Assembly: GCF_000142805.1 (NCBI RefSeq)
Contig: NC_013082.1
Coordinates: 992,001-1,056,000, forward strand
Source: Lachancea thermotolerans CBS 6340
Lineage: Eukaryota; Ascomycota; Saccharomycetes; Saccharomycetales; Saccharomycetaceae
Direction of reading: 5' to 3'
Length of the DNA stretch: 64,000 nt
This document shows positions 16,620 through 26,759 of the stretch, one piece after another. The notes beneath the pieces are model-generated. The model did not search any database. It saw nothing but the letters and a program-made list of their open reading frames with translations, and had not been told where the DNA came from. The position numbers and the translations under genes were made by a program. Each line of letters starts with the position of its first letter. Position 1 is the stretch's first letter.

Positions 16620-19259
16620 ATGTCGAGAGTTATAGTGAAGGGGCTTCCCAAGTACTTGACTGATGACCAACTCAAGGACCATTTCAGCAAAAGACTGGCG
16701 CACCTTCATAAGGGCGCAGATGTGACGGAAGCCATCACAGATGTCAAGATTCTTAAAAATAGAGCTGGTGAATCGAGAAGGTTTGCCTTCGTTGGTTTCA
16801 GATCGGAGGAGGACGCTTTCGATGCTGTCAACTACTTCGATCAATCTTTCATTCACACCTGCAAGATCGAGGTCACTATGGCCAAGAGTTTCGCGGACCC
16901 TCGTGTTCCCCAGCCTATGCGCGAGAAGAGGCGCGAGGCATTGAAAAGACTTCGAGAGAGAGAAGATCAGCTTCTCGAGGAGAAGACCGCTAAAAAGCTC
17001 CAAAAGCAGAAGCGTGACTCTTCCAAGCCAGGCATAGACGCAGAAATTAAAAGCAACAAACAGCTGCAGGAATTTATCGACACGATGAAGCCCAGCTCGC
17101 AGGTGGCATCTTGGGACAATCTCGGTGGCGCTGTAAAATCCGCACCCTCGAACCAGCTCGCAGTCCAGGCCGATGCTCCGCAAGGCAACTCGCTGCTAGC
17201 ACAGGCACTGGCCATGAAGTCTGAAGACAAAGAGCCTCAAGGATTTAGAGCACAAGAAAACGAGAGTGACGACGAATACACAACACTTGATGGGCAAAAA
17301 GGGCAGGGGGACGACGGTGGCACAGAGGAAGAGCAAATGGTTAAGCTTGACAACTTTAACGAGCCAGCTGGAGAGAACATTGCACAAGACCAGGAAGTCT
17401 CAGATTTTGACTGGCTAAAGCAGCGCCGCACAAGAATAAAGGAACAGCAAGAAAACTCCGTCGGCGCTGGTACCGCGCCAGAGAAGCCAACCGAAACCAC
17501 GCAAGTAGATGAGCCAACGGAAACGCCGCCTGCTGAGGATAAAGAACCAGAACAATCCCCGGCGGAGCCTCCCATGGACACCTCAGAGGAAGAAAAATTC
17601 ATCCAAAAAATTAGAACAACTGGTAGACTTTTCCTGAGAAACATATTGTATACTGCCACTGAAGAAGACTTCAAAGGTCTGCTTGCTCCATTTGGAGAGC
17701 TCGAAGAAGTTCATGTTGCACTTGACACTAGGACTGGTAAATCTAAAGGGTTTGCTTACGTTATGTTTCGCAACCCGGAGGATGCTGTTAACGCGTATGT
17801 CGAACTTGACAAACATATTTTCCAGGGTCGATTACTTCATATACTACCGGCAGACGCAAAGAAGTCGCATCGGCTCGATGAATTCGATCTCAAAAATCTG
17901 CCGCTGAAGAAGCAGCGTGCCCTGAAGAGAAAGGCCAATGCAGCGCACGAAACGTTCTCATGGAACTCCCTTTACATGAACCAGAACGCCGTACTGGGAA
18001 GTGTTGCAGCGAAGTTGGGTGTTCAAAAGTCTGACCTGATTGACGCAACGGATGCTAGCGCTGCAGTAAAGCAAGCCTTGGCTGAAGCTCACGTCATTGG
18101 AGATGTCAGGAAGTACTTTGAGTCCAAAGGAATGGACTTAGCTAAATTCGCCGAAATGAAATCCCCGAACGACCGTGATGATACTGTTCTTCTAGTGAAA
18201 AACTTTCCTTTCGGAACCACTCATTCCGAACTTGCTGAACTGTTTTTGCCTTTCGGTAAGCTACTAAGGCTCCTGTTGCCACCAGCGCAGACGATTGCAG
18301 TCGTTCAGTATCGCGATGCTACCTCAGCTAGGGCTGCGTTCACCAAACTCTCCTACAAAAGGTTTAAGGACGGTATTCTTTATCTTGAGAAAGGCCCTAA
18401 GGGATGCTTCAAAAGAGACCCTGAAGGCGACGAAATTGTTGACCTTCACGAAGAACCTCAGTCTGCCACTGCCCGGGAAGCGAGGGCAACCGGAGATGAG
18501 ATCATGGAAGTTGATAAAGATGATAAGCAGGATGAAGATGGAACAGATGATGTACTGGATGGACCTACTGTATCCATATTTGTTAAGAATTTGAACTTTT
18601 CTACGACCACCAAGGAGCTCACAGAAAAGTTCAAGCCATTCAGTGGCTTTGTGGTTGCCCAGGTCAAGACCAAACCCGATCCCAAAAACGCCAACAAAAC
18701 ACTCTCTATGGGTTTTGGATTTGCTGAGTTCAAAACCAAAGAACAAGCGGTGGCTGTTATTGACGCATTAGATGGAGCAGTTTTGGACGGACACAGGATT
18801 CAACTAAAACTCTCCCACCGCCAAGGCTCTGCAGCCCCTACTTCTGGCCAGTCCAAGAAGAAATCCAGCGGTAAAATCGTCGTTAAGAATTTGCCATTTG
18901 AGGCTGAACGCAAGCAAGTTTTCGAATTGTTCAGTTCATTCGGACAGCTCAAGTCAGTTAGAGTGCCTAAAAAATTCGACAAGTCTACTAGAGGTTTTGC
19001 TTTCGTTGAGTTTCTACTACCAAAAGAGGCTGAAAATGCTATGGAACAACTTCAAGGTGTGCATTTGTTGGGTCGGAGACTTGTAATGCAGCATGCTGAA
19101 CAAGAACCCCAAGATGCAGAGGAGCAAATTGCAAGGATGACTAAGAAGGTGAGGTCTCAAGTAGCAACTCAGGAACTTGCTGCTCTGCGGAACGGAGGCC
19201 GTAGAAAGGTGGATCTCGAGGACGAATTAGATGAAAACGATGGTTTGAATGGTTTTTAA
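16620..19259 (+). CDS. MRD1: MRD1, five-RRM pre-rRNA processing factor
   Basis: A nucleolar SSU-processome component needed for early cleavages of pre-18S rRNA. It has 879 residues (S. cerevisiae 887). Five RNA recognition motifs are visible: RRM1 at 1-85 (RVIVKGLPKYLTDDQL), RRM2 near 335-410 (GRLFLRNILYTATEEDFKGL), RRM3 near 520-590 (VLLVKNFPFGTTHSELAELF), RRM4 near 640-720 (SIFVKNLNFSTTTKELTEKF) and RRM5 near 745-820 (IVVKNLPFEAERKQVFELF). Acidic linkers separate RRM1 from RRM2. The promoter carries RRPE and PAC-like sites in keeping with its role. It ends 58 bp from the convergent DRN1 stop. Confidence 0.97.
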   Translation: MSRVIVKGLPKYLTDDQLKDHFSKRLAHLHKGADVTEAITDVKILKNRAGESRRFAFVGFRSEEDAFDAVNYFDQSFIHTCKIEVTMAKSFADPRVPQPMREKRREALKRLREREDQLLEEKTAKKLQKQKRDSSKPGIDAEIKSNKQLQEFIDTMKPSSQVASWDNLGGAVKSAPSNQLAVQADAPQGNSLLAQALAMKSEDKEPQGFRAQENESDDEYTTLDGQKGQGDDGGTEEEQMVKLDNFNEPAGENIAQDQEVSDFDWLKQRRTRIKEQQENSVGAGTAPEKPTETTQVDEPTETPPAEDKEPEQSPAEPPMDTSEEEKFIQKIRTTGRLFLRNILYTATEEDFKGLLAPFGELEEVHVALDTRTGKSKGFAYVMFRNPEDAVNAYVELDKHIFQGRLLHILPADAKKSHRLDEFDLKNLPLKKQRALKRKANAAHETFSWNSLYMNQNAVLGSVAAKLGVQKSDLIDATDASAAVKQALAEAHVIGDVRKYFESKGMDLAKFAEMKSPNDRDDTVLLVKNFPFGTTHSELAELFLPFGKLLRLLLPPAQTIAVVQYRDATSARAAFTKLSYKRFKDGILYLEKGPKGCFKRDPEGDEIVDLHEEPQSATAREARATGDEIMEVDKDDKQDEDGTDDVLDGPTVSIFVKNLNFSTTTKELTEKFKPFSGFVVAQVKTKPDPKNANKTLSMGFGFAEFKTKEQAVAVIDALDGAVLDGHRIQLKLSHRQGSAAPTSGQSKKKSSGKIVVKNLPFEAERKQVFELFSSFGQLKSVRVPKKFDKSTRGFAFVEFLLPKEAENAMEQLQGVHLLGRRLVMQHAEQEPQDAEEQIARMTKKVRSQVATQELAALRNGGRRKVDLEDELDENDGLNGF

Positions 19260-19317
19260 AAAGGTTGTCTATTAGCATTTTATATATTAATCTAAGCATT
19301 ATGTTGATATGGGAATA

Positions 19318-20890
19318 TTAACTGTTAAGCTCGTAATCTTTGAAATTTTTCTGGAAGAGCTTGACATCTAGTTTCTCTTCTTCTTGCGTTTGGTGACAGA
19401 TCTTCGAATCCCATTTGGCCCTTTTCGGAAGCCTTAGTACAAACGCAAGTACTCTGCGACCAAATTGGAGGTCGATCCGTTCATCGGCACCGAATCGTGC
19501 AGCATAGACCTTTGGTTCGGCACCTTCGTTTTCGTGAACAGTAAACTGTATATAGTTCTGCTCGCGATCGTTGAGAAGAGCTTTAAAGTCTTCGTTATGT
19601 GGCCCACTGTACTGATCAAATTCAAGCTTCGCATTGTTAGTGTATTTTGTGTTATTGAAATGGACCTGTCTCTCGAGGGCAGCGGAGAATTTGCCAATCA
19701 AGTATTTAGGAACCGGAAAAACCTGTTTGTGGTAGTGAATTGAATTTTCTGAATTAATCTCGAACGATATGGTACATGTTTCAAATCTTTCAAAATTCAT
19801 CTTTGCAATGGCTCTTTCATACTTCAAACTTTCCAAATAAATTGGGCTTGTGGAAATATCATAATCGATGCCATCATCAGGGTTAATCTTTGGTATATGC
19901 TTTATGGGTATCACAAGGCAATGTCCCGAGAACTCCATATTGTTAGTTGGTACTGTTAGCGGCCCCTTGGCCGTTGTTAAATACGCATGCTCCCCAATTG
20001 AAATAATAAGGTGTTCTTCTATCTTGGGGTTACTGAAGCAAAATCTGCATTCTTCGGGAAGTATTTGCTTAGGTTTTTTCGCCGGCGCTTCGGCTGCTTG
20101 ATTCTGCTCTAGAGGGCGCTTATTTGTTTCCGGAAGCTCGTAAGGATTTCCCATCAGAGATGGCTTTGAAGACTTTGGCCCATCGCCGTCAAGAGAAATG
20201 CTGAAGGCGTACGCCCATTTAGCACCGGAGTTGTATTCTGCCACATTGAGACATCTAGTTAAGATATCAGATCCTGACCATTCAAAAGGAAGAGTTTCAT
20301 GAAATAAATCAACAACATTAGTGGCAAAATGATATTTGGGTCGGACAGATTTCATTATATCATCAACGAGAGATCTGTTCTTGCCATGTCCACCACGGCT
20401 TCTATCGAAAGGTTTGCTCCAATCGTCAGTGAGGAGAATGTCCACGTTTTTGTTATCGAGGCCAGCGAAAGTTTTCATTATGGATTCTCGGTTTTTCTCA
20501 AGATAACCATCGCTTCCACTAATATAAGCAATTCGGAGCCCATGAGACGTGATAAAGATGCCATAGCCGTTTAAAAGAGTAATGTTCGACCCCAGCTTGT
20601 TTGAGCCTTGGTCAGGCACCAGTAGTTGCCTCCCATTAGTGCAGAAGACTGGAACGCCTGCAGATTTTGATTTGGCTTCCTCGGCTGTATCAAATACGTG
20701 ACCCAAAAGGAACGCACAGTCAAACGGGCCGGACTTCGTATTAAGTTGTTCAAGCTTAGTCAAAACTGTATCCACAGTACTGACGCTGGCGCGCAAGACG
20801 AGCCTGAAAGCTCAAAAAAGTTAGTAGAGGTCCCAAAGACACCATCGGTAACAATCTCTCTCAAAATATTCTAACTTACACCTTAAGCAT
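19318..20890 (-). CDS. DRN1: DRN1, lariat debranching enzyme cofactor, with a short 5' intron
   Basis: Homolog of S. cerevisiae Drn1 (YGR093W), a CwfJ/Cwf19L1-family partner of the debranching enzyme Dbr1. The N-terminal part is metallophosphoesterase-like (NTKSGPFDCAFLLG); the C-terminal half holds the HIT-like CwfJ domain (ECRFCFSNP, GHCLVIPIKHIPKIN). The main frame has no ATG before its homology and meets a stop upstream. A split gene solves this: exon 1 is 20880-20890 (ATGCTTAAGGT), the intron is 20804-20879 (GTAAGT ... TACTAAC at 20820-20826 ... TTTCAG), and exon 2 is 19318-20803. The spliced start MLKVLVLRASVSTVDTVLTK matches the usual CwfJ beginning; total 498 residues (S. cerevisiae 507, intronless). 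The intron is inferred from sequence. Confidence 0.9.
20804..20879 (-). other. Spliceosomal intron of DRN1 (76 nt)
   Basis: The 5' site is GTAAGT, the branch site is a perfect TACTAAC (branch A at 20821), and the 3' site is TTTCAG, 17 nt after the branch A. A T-rich run precedes the 3' site. Removal joins codon GT|G and restores an ATG-initiated frame with family-like N-terminus. Confidence 0.85.
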
Positions 20891-21168
20891 TTGATTTACT
20901 GCTCACAATAATTCCTTCGATATGTAACTGAACTTTTAGATACATAATCGCATTATGAGATCTTATTAGATCACATGACCATACGGGGATCTTCAAATAA
21001 CCGCTCAAAGTCTTAGGTTTGTGACGCTAAATGAATGTTCCCGCTTGTCTAAACCGCCAAGGCTAATACCACGCAACATCACTAAATTGTGGGCCTCGCA
21101 ACGAACTTTCTTGTTATTTTTTTAATATATACCCTTTGAACAAATATTCTTGTCACTATCATCCATCC

Positions 21169-22881
21169 TTAATAAAAAGTGGCAAAAGGATCTGCATGCT
21201 CCGAACCTCCGTAAACAACTCCACTAGAGCCACTTTTACCCTTTCTGTGCCTATACGTGAAACCGATCAGCTTAGATACCACAGCCGAGTCGTCCACCAT
21301 GGCACTTAGCTTGTCTTGCCGTTTAAAGACGTCCGCGTACTTTGCCATGTCCGCCTCACTGGTGAAATCATCAAAATATCCTGCATCTGTCTCGTTGTCG
21401 AGTTGAGGGATAAAGGGTGGGCTCACGTTCCTGAGGTTCTCAAAACTAATTTCGGCGAAATATTTCATTTTCTTTACGTGCTCAAAGGATCTGAGCCTAC
21501 TAATAGGATCGGCAATCAACCTTGTAATGAGCTCCCAAGTTCTGTCAGAAAAAGCGTAACGGCCATTGTCGCATCTTGGTCTCCTCAACACGTGTTTCCA
21601 GCACCTCAGGTTCTCATATGTTTCGTTTGTGGATGAACCACTAAAGGGAGTGTATCCCACTAAACTTTCGAAAAGAATGCATCCCAATGACCAGTAGTCC
21701 ACTGTAAAGTCATAGTTTTTGGCTTCTAAAACCTCGAGAGCCATGTAATCTGGAGAGCCCACGGTTGAAGAAGCATAATTTACATCGCTGTCCCGTAGTT
21801 TCTTGTACATCTGTCTTCTGTCATTCATGGATTTCTCCTCAAACTTAGGGAAGTCCAAATTCTTGACTTCCTCCAGTCTAATCTTCATACTTTCTATCCT
21901 TTCCATTGATACAGTTCCGGCTGCTAAGCCAAAATCTGTCAATTTTATGTGGCCCCTAGAGTCAATGAGGAAATTTTCAGGCTTCAGGTCTCTATGTGTG
22001 TACCCCAGCTGGTGTAGCGCATCAACAGCACAAAACATCTCACTTATGTAGAACCTCGCATGAGGGGCCTGCAGAAATCTCGTGTTAATAAGTAATGTCC
22101 TGTAGTCTCCGCCGGGAACAAACTCCATGGCAAGGTACAAACTGCTAGGATCTTGGAAGGCATACAACAGCTTCACAAGCCATTCAGACCTAGTAGTAGT
22201 TAAGATATCTCTTTCTGTCAAAACATGGTTGGTCTCATTCAGCTTCATCAAAAGCTTTTTGTTGAGAATTTTAAGGGCACAGATCTCCCGGGTATCGCGT
22301 TTCCTTGCCAAGTAGACTTGCCCGTATCCACCTTGGCCGACCTGAGTTATCATTTCGAAGTCTTTGTTTTTTGGCTTCAATCTTCTTTTTCTCAAAATGC
22401 CCGTTTCTTTGCCGAGGTACGCCTGCCACTCTTTAGATATTTCTGGCCCCGCGACACCTTGCGTACGCTGCTGCTCGAGGTACCTCATAACCTGCCGAGT
22501 ACGCTCTCTTCTACTGATAACGTAGTCGAACATATCACAGTAATAGTCAAGAAAATACATTTGGCACACGTTGACAAGCCTCTTAGTGTTGTTTGAGGAA
22601 GCTTTCTTGTGAAAGTCGAGAGGCAGCTTTTTTGGAGATCGCGTGTAGTCGATATCGGCATTGGAATCATCAACGTCCATCATCGAATTCCTCGATACAT
22701 CTGCCCCATTCACAGATCTTGTAGGTGAAGGAGACTGGTTTTCGCCCCGAAACTTTGACGGGGTACTAGGCTGATACTGAAACTTAGGAGAATCCACAGC
22801 AGCATCAAAGCTCAATTGCCCAATGTTGTCAGTTAGACTCTCGATTTCTCTGTAGCGGCTATTGGCTGGTTTTTGATACAT
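21169..22881 (-). CDS. DBF2/DBF20: DBF2/DBF20, mitotic exit network kinase
   Basis: An NDR/LATS-class AGC Ser/Thr kinase that works with Mob1 downstream of Cdc15 to trigger mitotic exit and cytokinesis. It has 570 residues. An N-terminal Mob1-binding region (about 95-140, YFLDYYCDMFDYVISRRERT) precedes the kinase domain: glycine loop VGQGGYGQVYLARK (about 183), catalytic loop THRDLKPENFLID, DFG in LTDFGLAAG, then the NDR insert and SSTVGSPDYMALEVLE. The C-terminal hydrophobic motif is IGFTYR. In S. cerevisiae DBF2 (YGR092W) and DBF20 (YPR111W) are whole-genome-duplication copies, and this single gene sits between a YGR and a YPR neighbour, so it is the unduplicated form. Confidence 0.97.
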   Translation of the reverse strand: MYQKPANSRYREIESLTDNIGQLSFDAAVDSPKFQYQPSTPSKFRGENQSPSPTRSVNGADVSRNSMMDVDDSNADIDYTRSPKKLPLDFHKKASSNNTKRLVNVCQMYFLDYYCDMFDYVISRRERTRQVMRYLEQQRTQGVAGPEISKEWQAYLGKETGILRKRRLKPKNKDFEMITQVGQGGYGQVYLARKRDTREICALKILNKKLLMKLNETNHVLTERDILTTTRSEWLVKLLYAFQDPSSLYLAMEFVPGGDYRTLLINTRFLQAPHARFYISEMFCAVDALHQLGYTHRDLKPENFLIDSRGHIKLTDFGLAAGTVSMERIESMKIRLEEVKNLDFPKFEEKSMNDRRQMYKKLRDSDVNYASSTVGSPDYMALEVLEAKNYDFTVDYWSLGCILFESLVGYTPFSGSSTNETYENLRCWKHVLRRPRCDNGRYAFSDRTWELITRLIADPISRLRSFEHVKKMKYFAEISFENLRNVSPPFIPQLDNETDAGYFDDFTSEADMAKYADVFKRQDKLSAMVDDSAVVSKLIGFTYRHRKGKSGSSGVVYGGSEHADPFATFY

Positions 22882-23071
22882 TGCTGGATAGGGACCCTAA
22901 GCTAAGCAATACGGGACGTCTGGGGATCACGAATTTAGAGATGTCCCTCATATTTTTGTATATTCTGAGCTATGTTTATCATTTCCTTTTTCGGTAAAGC
23001 TGTATTGCTTTGCGTTATAGAGCACGTGATGATAAACTCTTCAAGCGTCGAACTTCTTCATGCCATGCTCT

Positions 23072-24508
23072 CTATCGCTCAGTGTGCCGTTTCCCTTGCA
23101 GTAACTTGAGATACCATTCATTCTCAGTGTTACTTGGTGCTTTTTTATCTTGTTTTTCGGTGTTCTGCAGCTTTTCTGGAGCTGAAGCCATCAACTTGTT
23201 CGATCTATCGTCAAGCGTTAAAAAATCTTGCGTGCTTTGTGATTCTGCTGCCACTCTGTGCTGCATAGACTTCCTCAACTTGGCCTTGTTGTTGGCACTC
23301 GAAGAAGCGAAGGCAGCCCTCACAGTATTGGCCATGCCCATTCCGATTTCCTCGCCAAATACGTCCATGGTGGTGCTTTCTTGCTTTCCGAACTCCATGC
23401 GATTTTGTAGTTGGCGAACGTGTGACAATTGAAACTGCTCTTTATACTTGCGGAACCTTTTACCTGCTCTCTTTTTTTTAGGCTTATCCTCTGGAACCGG
23501 GAGCGCCTTCGTGTTAGAGAGGTTTGGCGGATCCAGTAGTCCGCGCAGCCTTTTCAATACATCTTGTCTCCACTTTAATCCAAGCTCTCCACCAGGACTG
23601 TTTTTAGAAACATCAACTCTCACGCACAGTGAAACCTTGGCACAAACCATTCTCAAGGCCTGCTTTTGTATTGTGACGGGCTGGCCACTAACCAAGCTAC
23701 TGTGGTATATATGACCCCTCTGCCTCACCCCACTTTCGTGGAAGTCAAGCTCGCTGGAAATACGCTTAGAGTTCCCGATTGATGCTAGATTGCAGCTTGG
23801 CATTTCGCTAAGCTCCAAAAGGCCGCCGGCGGCAGCGATGAGTGCCGCAGAAGTCGCAGGGCCCACTAGAGCACATAAGTTAGGCGCCACCTGCGAAATC
23901 AAAGACGCTACATACTGCGCAATACTATCTTGTAGATCACAAAGCTCTAGGAGCACGTTGATTGAGTCCATGAGAAGCTCTGAATCCTTGGGTGCCAAAT
24001 TTGTTTCCTGCCTGAAGCCAGTATGCATGGCCATGGAAAGCACTAGCAATTGCTCTCTACTTATAGTATCCTGAAGCTCCTGGAGTTCAAGCTTCCCACC
24101 GCCTTTAGTTTCGAGCAGGCGTACCACCTTTGCGTAACTGTTTGCAGATGCAATCAGCGACTCCAGCTCCGGAAACTTTTGATCATAGATACTAGCAATA
24201 AGCTTTCTCAGAAGGCTAACTTCTTGTTGGATAACGGGCTGTACCAGACTTAGCAGCATTGCGTTAGCTGGACTTTTCTCATCCATTAAACGGCAGATGC
24301 CAACGTGATAGGCATAGACTTTGGAAACCTCTACAGCGCTTCCTGGCTGACCTTTTGAAAAGGCATACGGCTCGTAATGGTCAAGGAAAGCCCTAATCTC
24401 GCCGCCGGTGTTTTCCTGCGAGCCGTCATGGACTATTTCCTCTCCCTCACTCTCATCAGTTGTTGGGAAATCATCATTAAGATCATTTAGCAAATCCTCA
24501 TCGTCCAT
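23072..24508 (-). CDS. PRP31: PRP31, U4/U6.U5 tri-snRNP splicing factor
   Basis: Splicing factor that binds the U4 snRNA 5' stem-loop with Snu13 and stabilises the tri-snRNP. The start is the ATG at 24508 (MDDEDLLNDLNDDFPTTDES), giving 478 residues; the frame is open 48 codons further without conserved sequence. The NOSIC/Nop domain is plain (SQVAPNLCALVGPATSAALI, then AGGLLELSEMPSCNLASIGN), followed by the basic C-terminal Prp31 region (KPKKKRAGKRFRKYKEQFQL, then TMDVFGEEIGMGMANTV). Divergent from RPC40, sharing a 234-bp promoter; next to DBF2 as in S. cerevisiae. Confidence 0.95.
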   Translation of the reverse strand: MDDEDLLNDLNDDFPTTDESEGEEIVHDGSQENTGGEIRAFLDHYEPYAFSKGQPGSAVEVSKVYAYHVGICRLMDEKSPANAMLLSLVQPVIQQEVSLLRKLIASIYDQKFPELESLIASANSYAKVVRLLETKGGGKLELQELQDTISREQLLVLSMAMHTGFRQETNLAPKDSELLMDSINVLLELCDLQDSIAQYVASLISQVAPNLCALVGPATSAALIAAAGGLLELSEMPSCNLASIGNSKRISSELDFHESGVRQRGHIYHSSLVSGQPVTIQKQALRMVCAKVSLCVRVDVSKNSPGGELGLKWRQDVLKRLRGLLDPPNLSNTKALPVPEDKPKKKRAGKRFRKYKEQFQLSHVRQLQNRMEFGKQESTTMDVFGEEIGMGMANTVRAAFASSSANNKAKLRKSMQHRVAAESQSTQDFLTLDDRSNKLMASAPEKLQNTEKQDKKAPSNTENEWYLKLLQGKRHTER

Positions 24509-24668
24509 TCTATCAAGTAGCTTTTGGTCGCTTGAAACTCCGGTGTTGCAGGAGCCTCTCAACCCAAGCGATGTCTGATGTTTAGTCACAAGTTGTTCTA
24601 ACTTAGTCAAAAACAAAGGCCTTAGCATTTGCGTACATGGTGACATCAACACAATCTGAAATATAGAA

Positions 24669-24699
24669 TTGAAAAATTTTAAGAAGGCGATGAGATGAG
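24669..24699 (+). promoter_or_regulatory. RRPE and PAC elements between PRP31 and RPC40
   Basis: TTGAAAAATTTTAAG (24669-24683) is a textbook RRPE and GGCGATGAGATGAG (24686-24699) a textbook PAC element, two bases apart. They lie 44-75 bp upstream of the RPC40 ATG, the expected place and order for a ribosome-biogenesis gene; they also lie 160 bp upstream of PRP31. Confidence 0.85.
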
Positions 24700-24742
24700 C
24701 ACACGATCAATAGGAAGGCAGCGCATCCATTATACAAACACA

Positions 24743-25747
24743 ATGTCCAATATTGTCGGTATCGAGTACAACCGAGTGACAAACACAACATCAACAGATT
24801 TTCCCGGGTTCGAAAAAGACCAAGACGCAGCGTGGAACTTGGAGCGTTTCAAAAACACATTCGATGTCAATATTACTTCTCTAGATGACAGAGAGGCCAA
24901 CTTTGACTTGGTGAATGTCGATGCCTCTATCGCCAATGCGTTCCGTCGTATAATGATTGCGGAGGTTCCATCTGTTGCGGCAGAGTATGTTTACTTTTTT
25001 AACAACACCTCAGTGATCCAAGATGAGGTACTGGCGCACAGAATTGGCTTAACTCCTTTGAAGGTGGACCCCGACATGTTGTCCTGGGTTGACACCTCTG
25101 TACCAGAAGCGGAAAGGTTCACAGACGAGAACACTATTGTGCTTACATTAAACGTGAGGTGCACCAGAAACCCAGATGCCCCAAAAGACTGCACAGACCC
25201 AAAAATACTGTACCGCAACGCCCACATTTACGCCCGCGACTTGAAGTTTGAACCTCAAGGAAAACAAAGGGAGACTTTTGCCAAGAACCCTGTGGTTCCA
25301 GCCGATCCTGACATCCTGCTTGCCAAGCTGAGACCTGGTCAAGAAATCTCTCTCAGAGCCCACTGCGTCCTTGGAATTGGGAGCGATCATGCCAAGTTTT
25401 CCCCTGTTTCTACTGCTTCGTACAGGCTAATGCCTCATATCAACATTACCCAACCAATCACTGGTGAGTCTGCCCAGCGATTTGCCAAGTGTTTCTCCCC
25501 AGGCGTGATCGGCATAAACGACAATGGGGAAGCCTTCGTAAAGGACGCAAGACACGACACTGTTTCCAGAGAAGTCCTTAGACATGAGGAATTCGAGGGC
25601 AAAGTCAAACTCGGACGTGTCAAGAACCATTTTATTTTCAATGTCGAGAGCGCCGGTGCAATGACTCCGGAGGAAATCTTCTTTAAGAGTGTCCGGATCC
25701 TCAAGAACAAAGCGGAATACTTGAAAAACTGCCCCATCGCTCAATGA
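24743..25747 (+). CDS. RPC40: RPC40 (AC40), shared subunit of RNA polymerases I and III
   Basis: The alpha-like subunit that pairs with AC19 to nucleate assembly of Pol I and Pol III. The ATG at 24743 (MSNIVGIEYNRVTNTTSTDF) is chosen because it aligns with the S. cerevisiae start; 334 residues against 335. The Rpb3/RpoA D-motif (VDASIANAFRRIMIAEVPSV) and the C-terminal FKSVRILKNKAEYLKNC are conserved. The PAC/RRPE pair upstream fits its role in rRNA, 5S and tRNA synthesis. It is followed by the convergent GLD1, 115 bp away. Confidence 0.98.
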   Translation: MSNIVGIEYNRVTNTTSTDFPGFEKDQDAAWNLERFKNTFDVNITSLDDREANFDLVNVDASIANAFRRIMIAEVPSVAAEYVYFFNNTSVIQDEVLAHRIGLTPLKVDPDMLSWVDTSVPEAERFTDENTIVLTLNVRCTRNPDAPKDCTDPKILYRNAHIYARDLKFEPQGKQRETFAKNPVVPADPDILLAKLRPGQEISLRAHCVLGIGSDHAKFSPVSTASYRLMPHINITQPITGESAQRFAKCFSPGVIGINDNGEAFVKDARHDTVSREVLRHEEFEGKVKLGRVKNHFIFNVESAGAMTPEEIFFKSVRILKNKAEYLKNCPIAQ

Positions 25748-25862
25748 GGGAAGACAGGGCTTATGCATTTTTGTATAAAAAAGGAGCATGTACATTACTT
25801 GTAGTACCTCAATGGAATGAAGTCAACGTAAAAACGTCACTCGGCCTTCTGAACTTCTTTCC

Positions 25863-26759
25863 TCAAACAGCTTCACTGCCTGTTGGGCGAGAAAAAGGCC
25901 GGGCATACCTTTCTTGCAGGATGTGGTCAAACACTTTCATAGGGTCGACGGTAGTTGCCAGCACATTTCCGCCGTAGCCCCCATATTCAATGTCATTTTC
26001 TCTAACAGCATCGGAGTCTTCTGACGTGAAAGCATCTATAGGCGGTTTGGCCAGGTTATAACACGTCAAAAGATAAAGGCCAAACTGACAGATAAATATA
26101 AGCACTTCCAAAAAGAGTAAACCAAGATTTTCTCGAAAGTTGCTGGATGACACTCGTTCGCCGATGAACTGAATGAATATTCGGCCTCTAAGCTCACCGC
26201 CTACTAAGCCGTTATGATTGTTGAAGGGAGACGGCACGTCACTAAGGCCTTTTTCGTTCAATCTGTACTCCCCAACTTTTGCCTGGAAATCGATTGGCCA
26301 AATGATAGACAGCATAATCAGGATGAAATTGACTGTAAAGGAACAATGGAAAAGAATCCATCGTATGTTATGGCGCAGCCTATCAGATATGTCTTCGGTC
26401 TCAACTTCTGTCTCATGCTCAATGGCTGGTTGATCGGAGGGGGTGAATGTTCCAGGGATTCGCGTGCCGCTGCGGTTAATTGTCTGTGGCACACTGGCGC
26501 CATTATCCCTTCTGAGCCCTGGAATTGTCCTGCTTTGGGCAGAAAAAGTAAGCCGCCTTAATTGAAATTCAGAAGGATAAGGGCTGGTGAGTAAAGACTG
26601 AATGCAAAGCCTCAATATGAGCGTCAATGTTGAGGACCCAAACTTTAAGTAGTGCAAAACAATAACTGCATAACCCAAGAAGCTGACTTGATTAACCAAA
26701 TCATCTTGAAGTTGCTTTCTCCTTCGCTTATATACTTCGGGTATTAGTTGATGGGGCAT
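25863..26759 (-). CDS. GLD1: GLD1, Golgi-targeting subunit of the Dsc ubiquitin ligase
   Basis: A 298-residue multi-span membrane protein of the DUF1746 family. In S. cerevisiae Gld1 (YPR109W) directs the Tul1/Dsc E3 ligase complex to the Golgi, while its paralog Vld1 directs it to the vacuole. Hydrophobic segments are LGYAVIVLHYLKFGSSTL, the ISFHC-like segment around ILFHCSFTVNFILIMLSIIW, and LLFLEVLIFICQFGLYLLTC. It sits between RPC40 (YPR110C) and UTP22, and the synteny supports the GLD1 rather than VLD1 assignment. The sequence itself is weakly conserved, so the call leans on position. Confidence 0.8.
   Translation of the reverse strand: MPHQLIPEVYKRRRKQLQDDLVNQVSFLGYAVIVLHYLKFGSSTLTLILRLCIQSLLTSPYPSEFQLRRLTFSAQSRTIPGLRRDNGASVPQTINRSGTRIPGTFTPSDQPAIEHETEVETEDISDRLRHNIRWILFHCSFTVNFILIMLSIIWPIDFQAKVGEYRLNEKGLSDVPSPFNNHNGLVGGELRGRIFIQFIGERVSSSNFRENLGLLFLEVLIFICQFGLYLLTCYNLAKPPIDAFTSEDSDAVRENDIEYGGYGGNVLATTVDPMKVFDHILQERYARPFSRPTGSEAV

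Noticed and set aside
24509-24652. Longer N-terminus for PRP31
   Set aside because: The extra 48 codons show no conservation and run into the shared RPC40 promoter; the ATG at 24508 begins a typical acidic Prp31 start.
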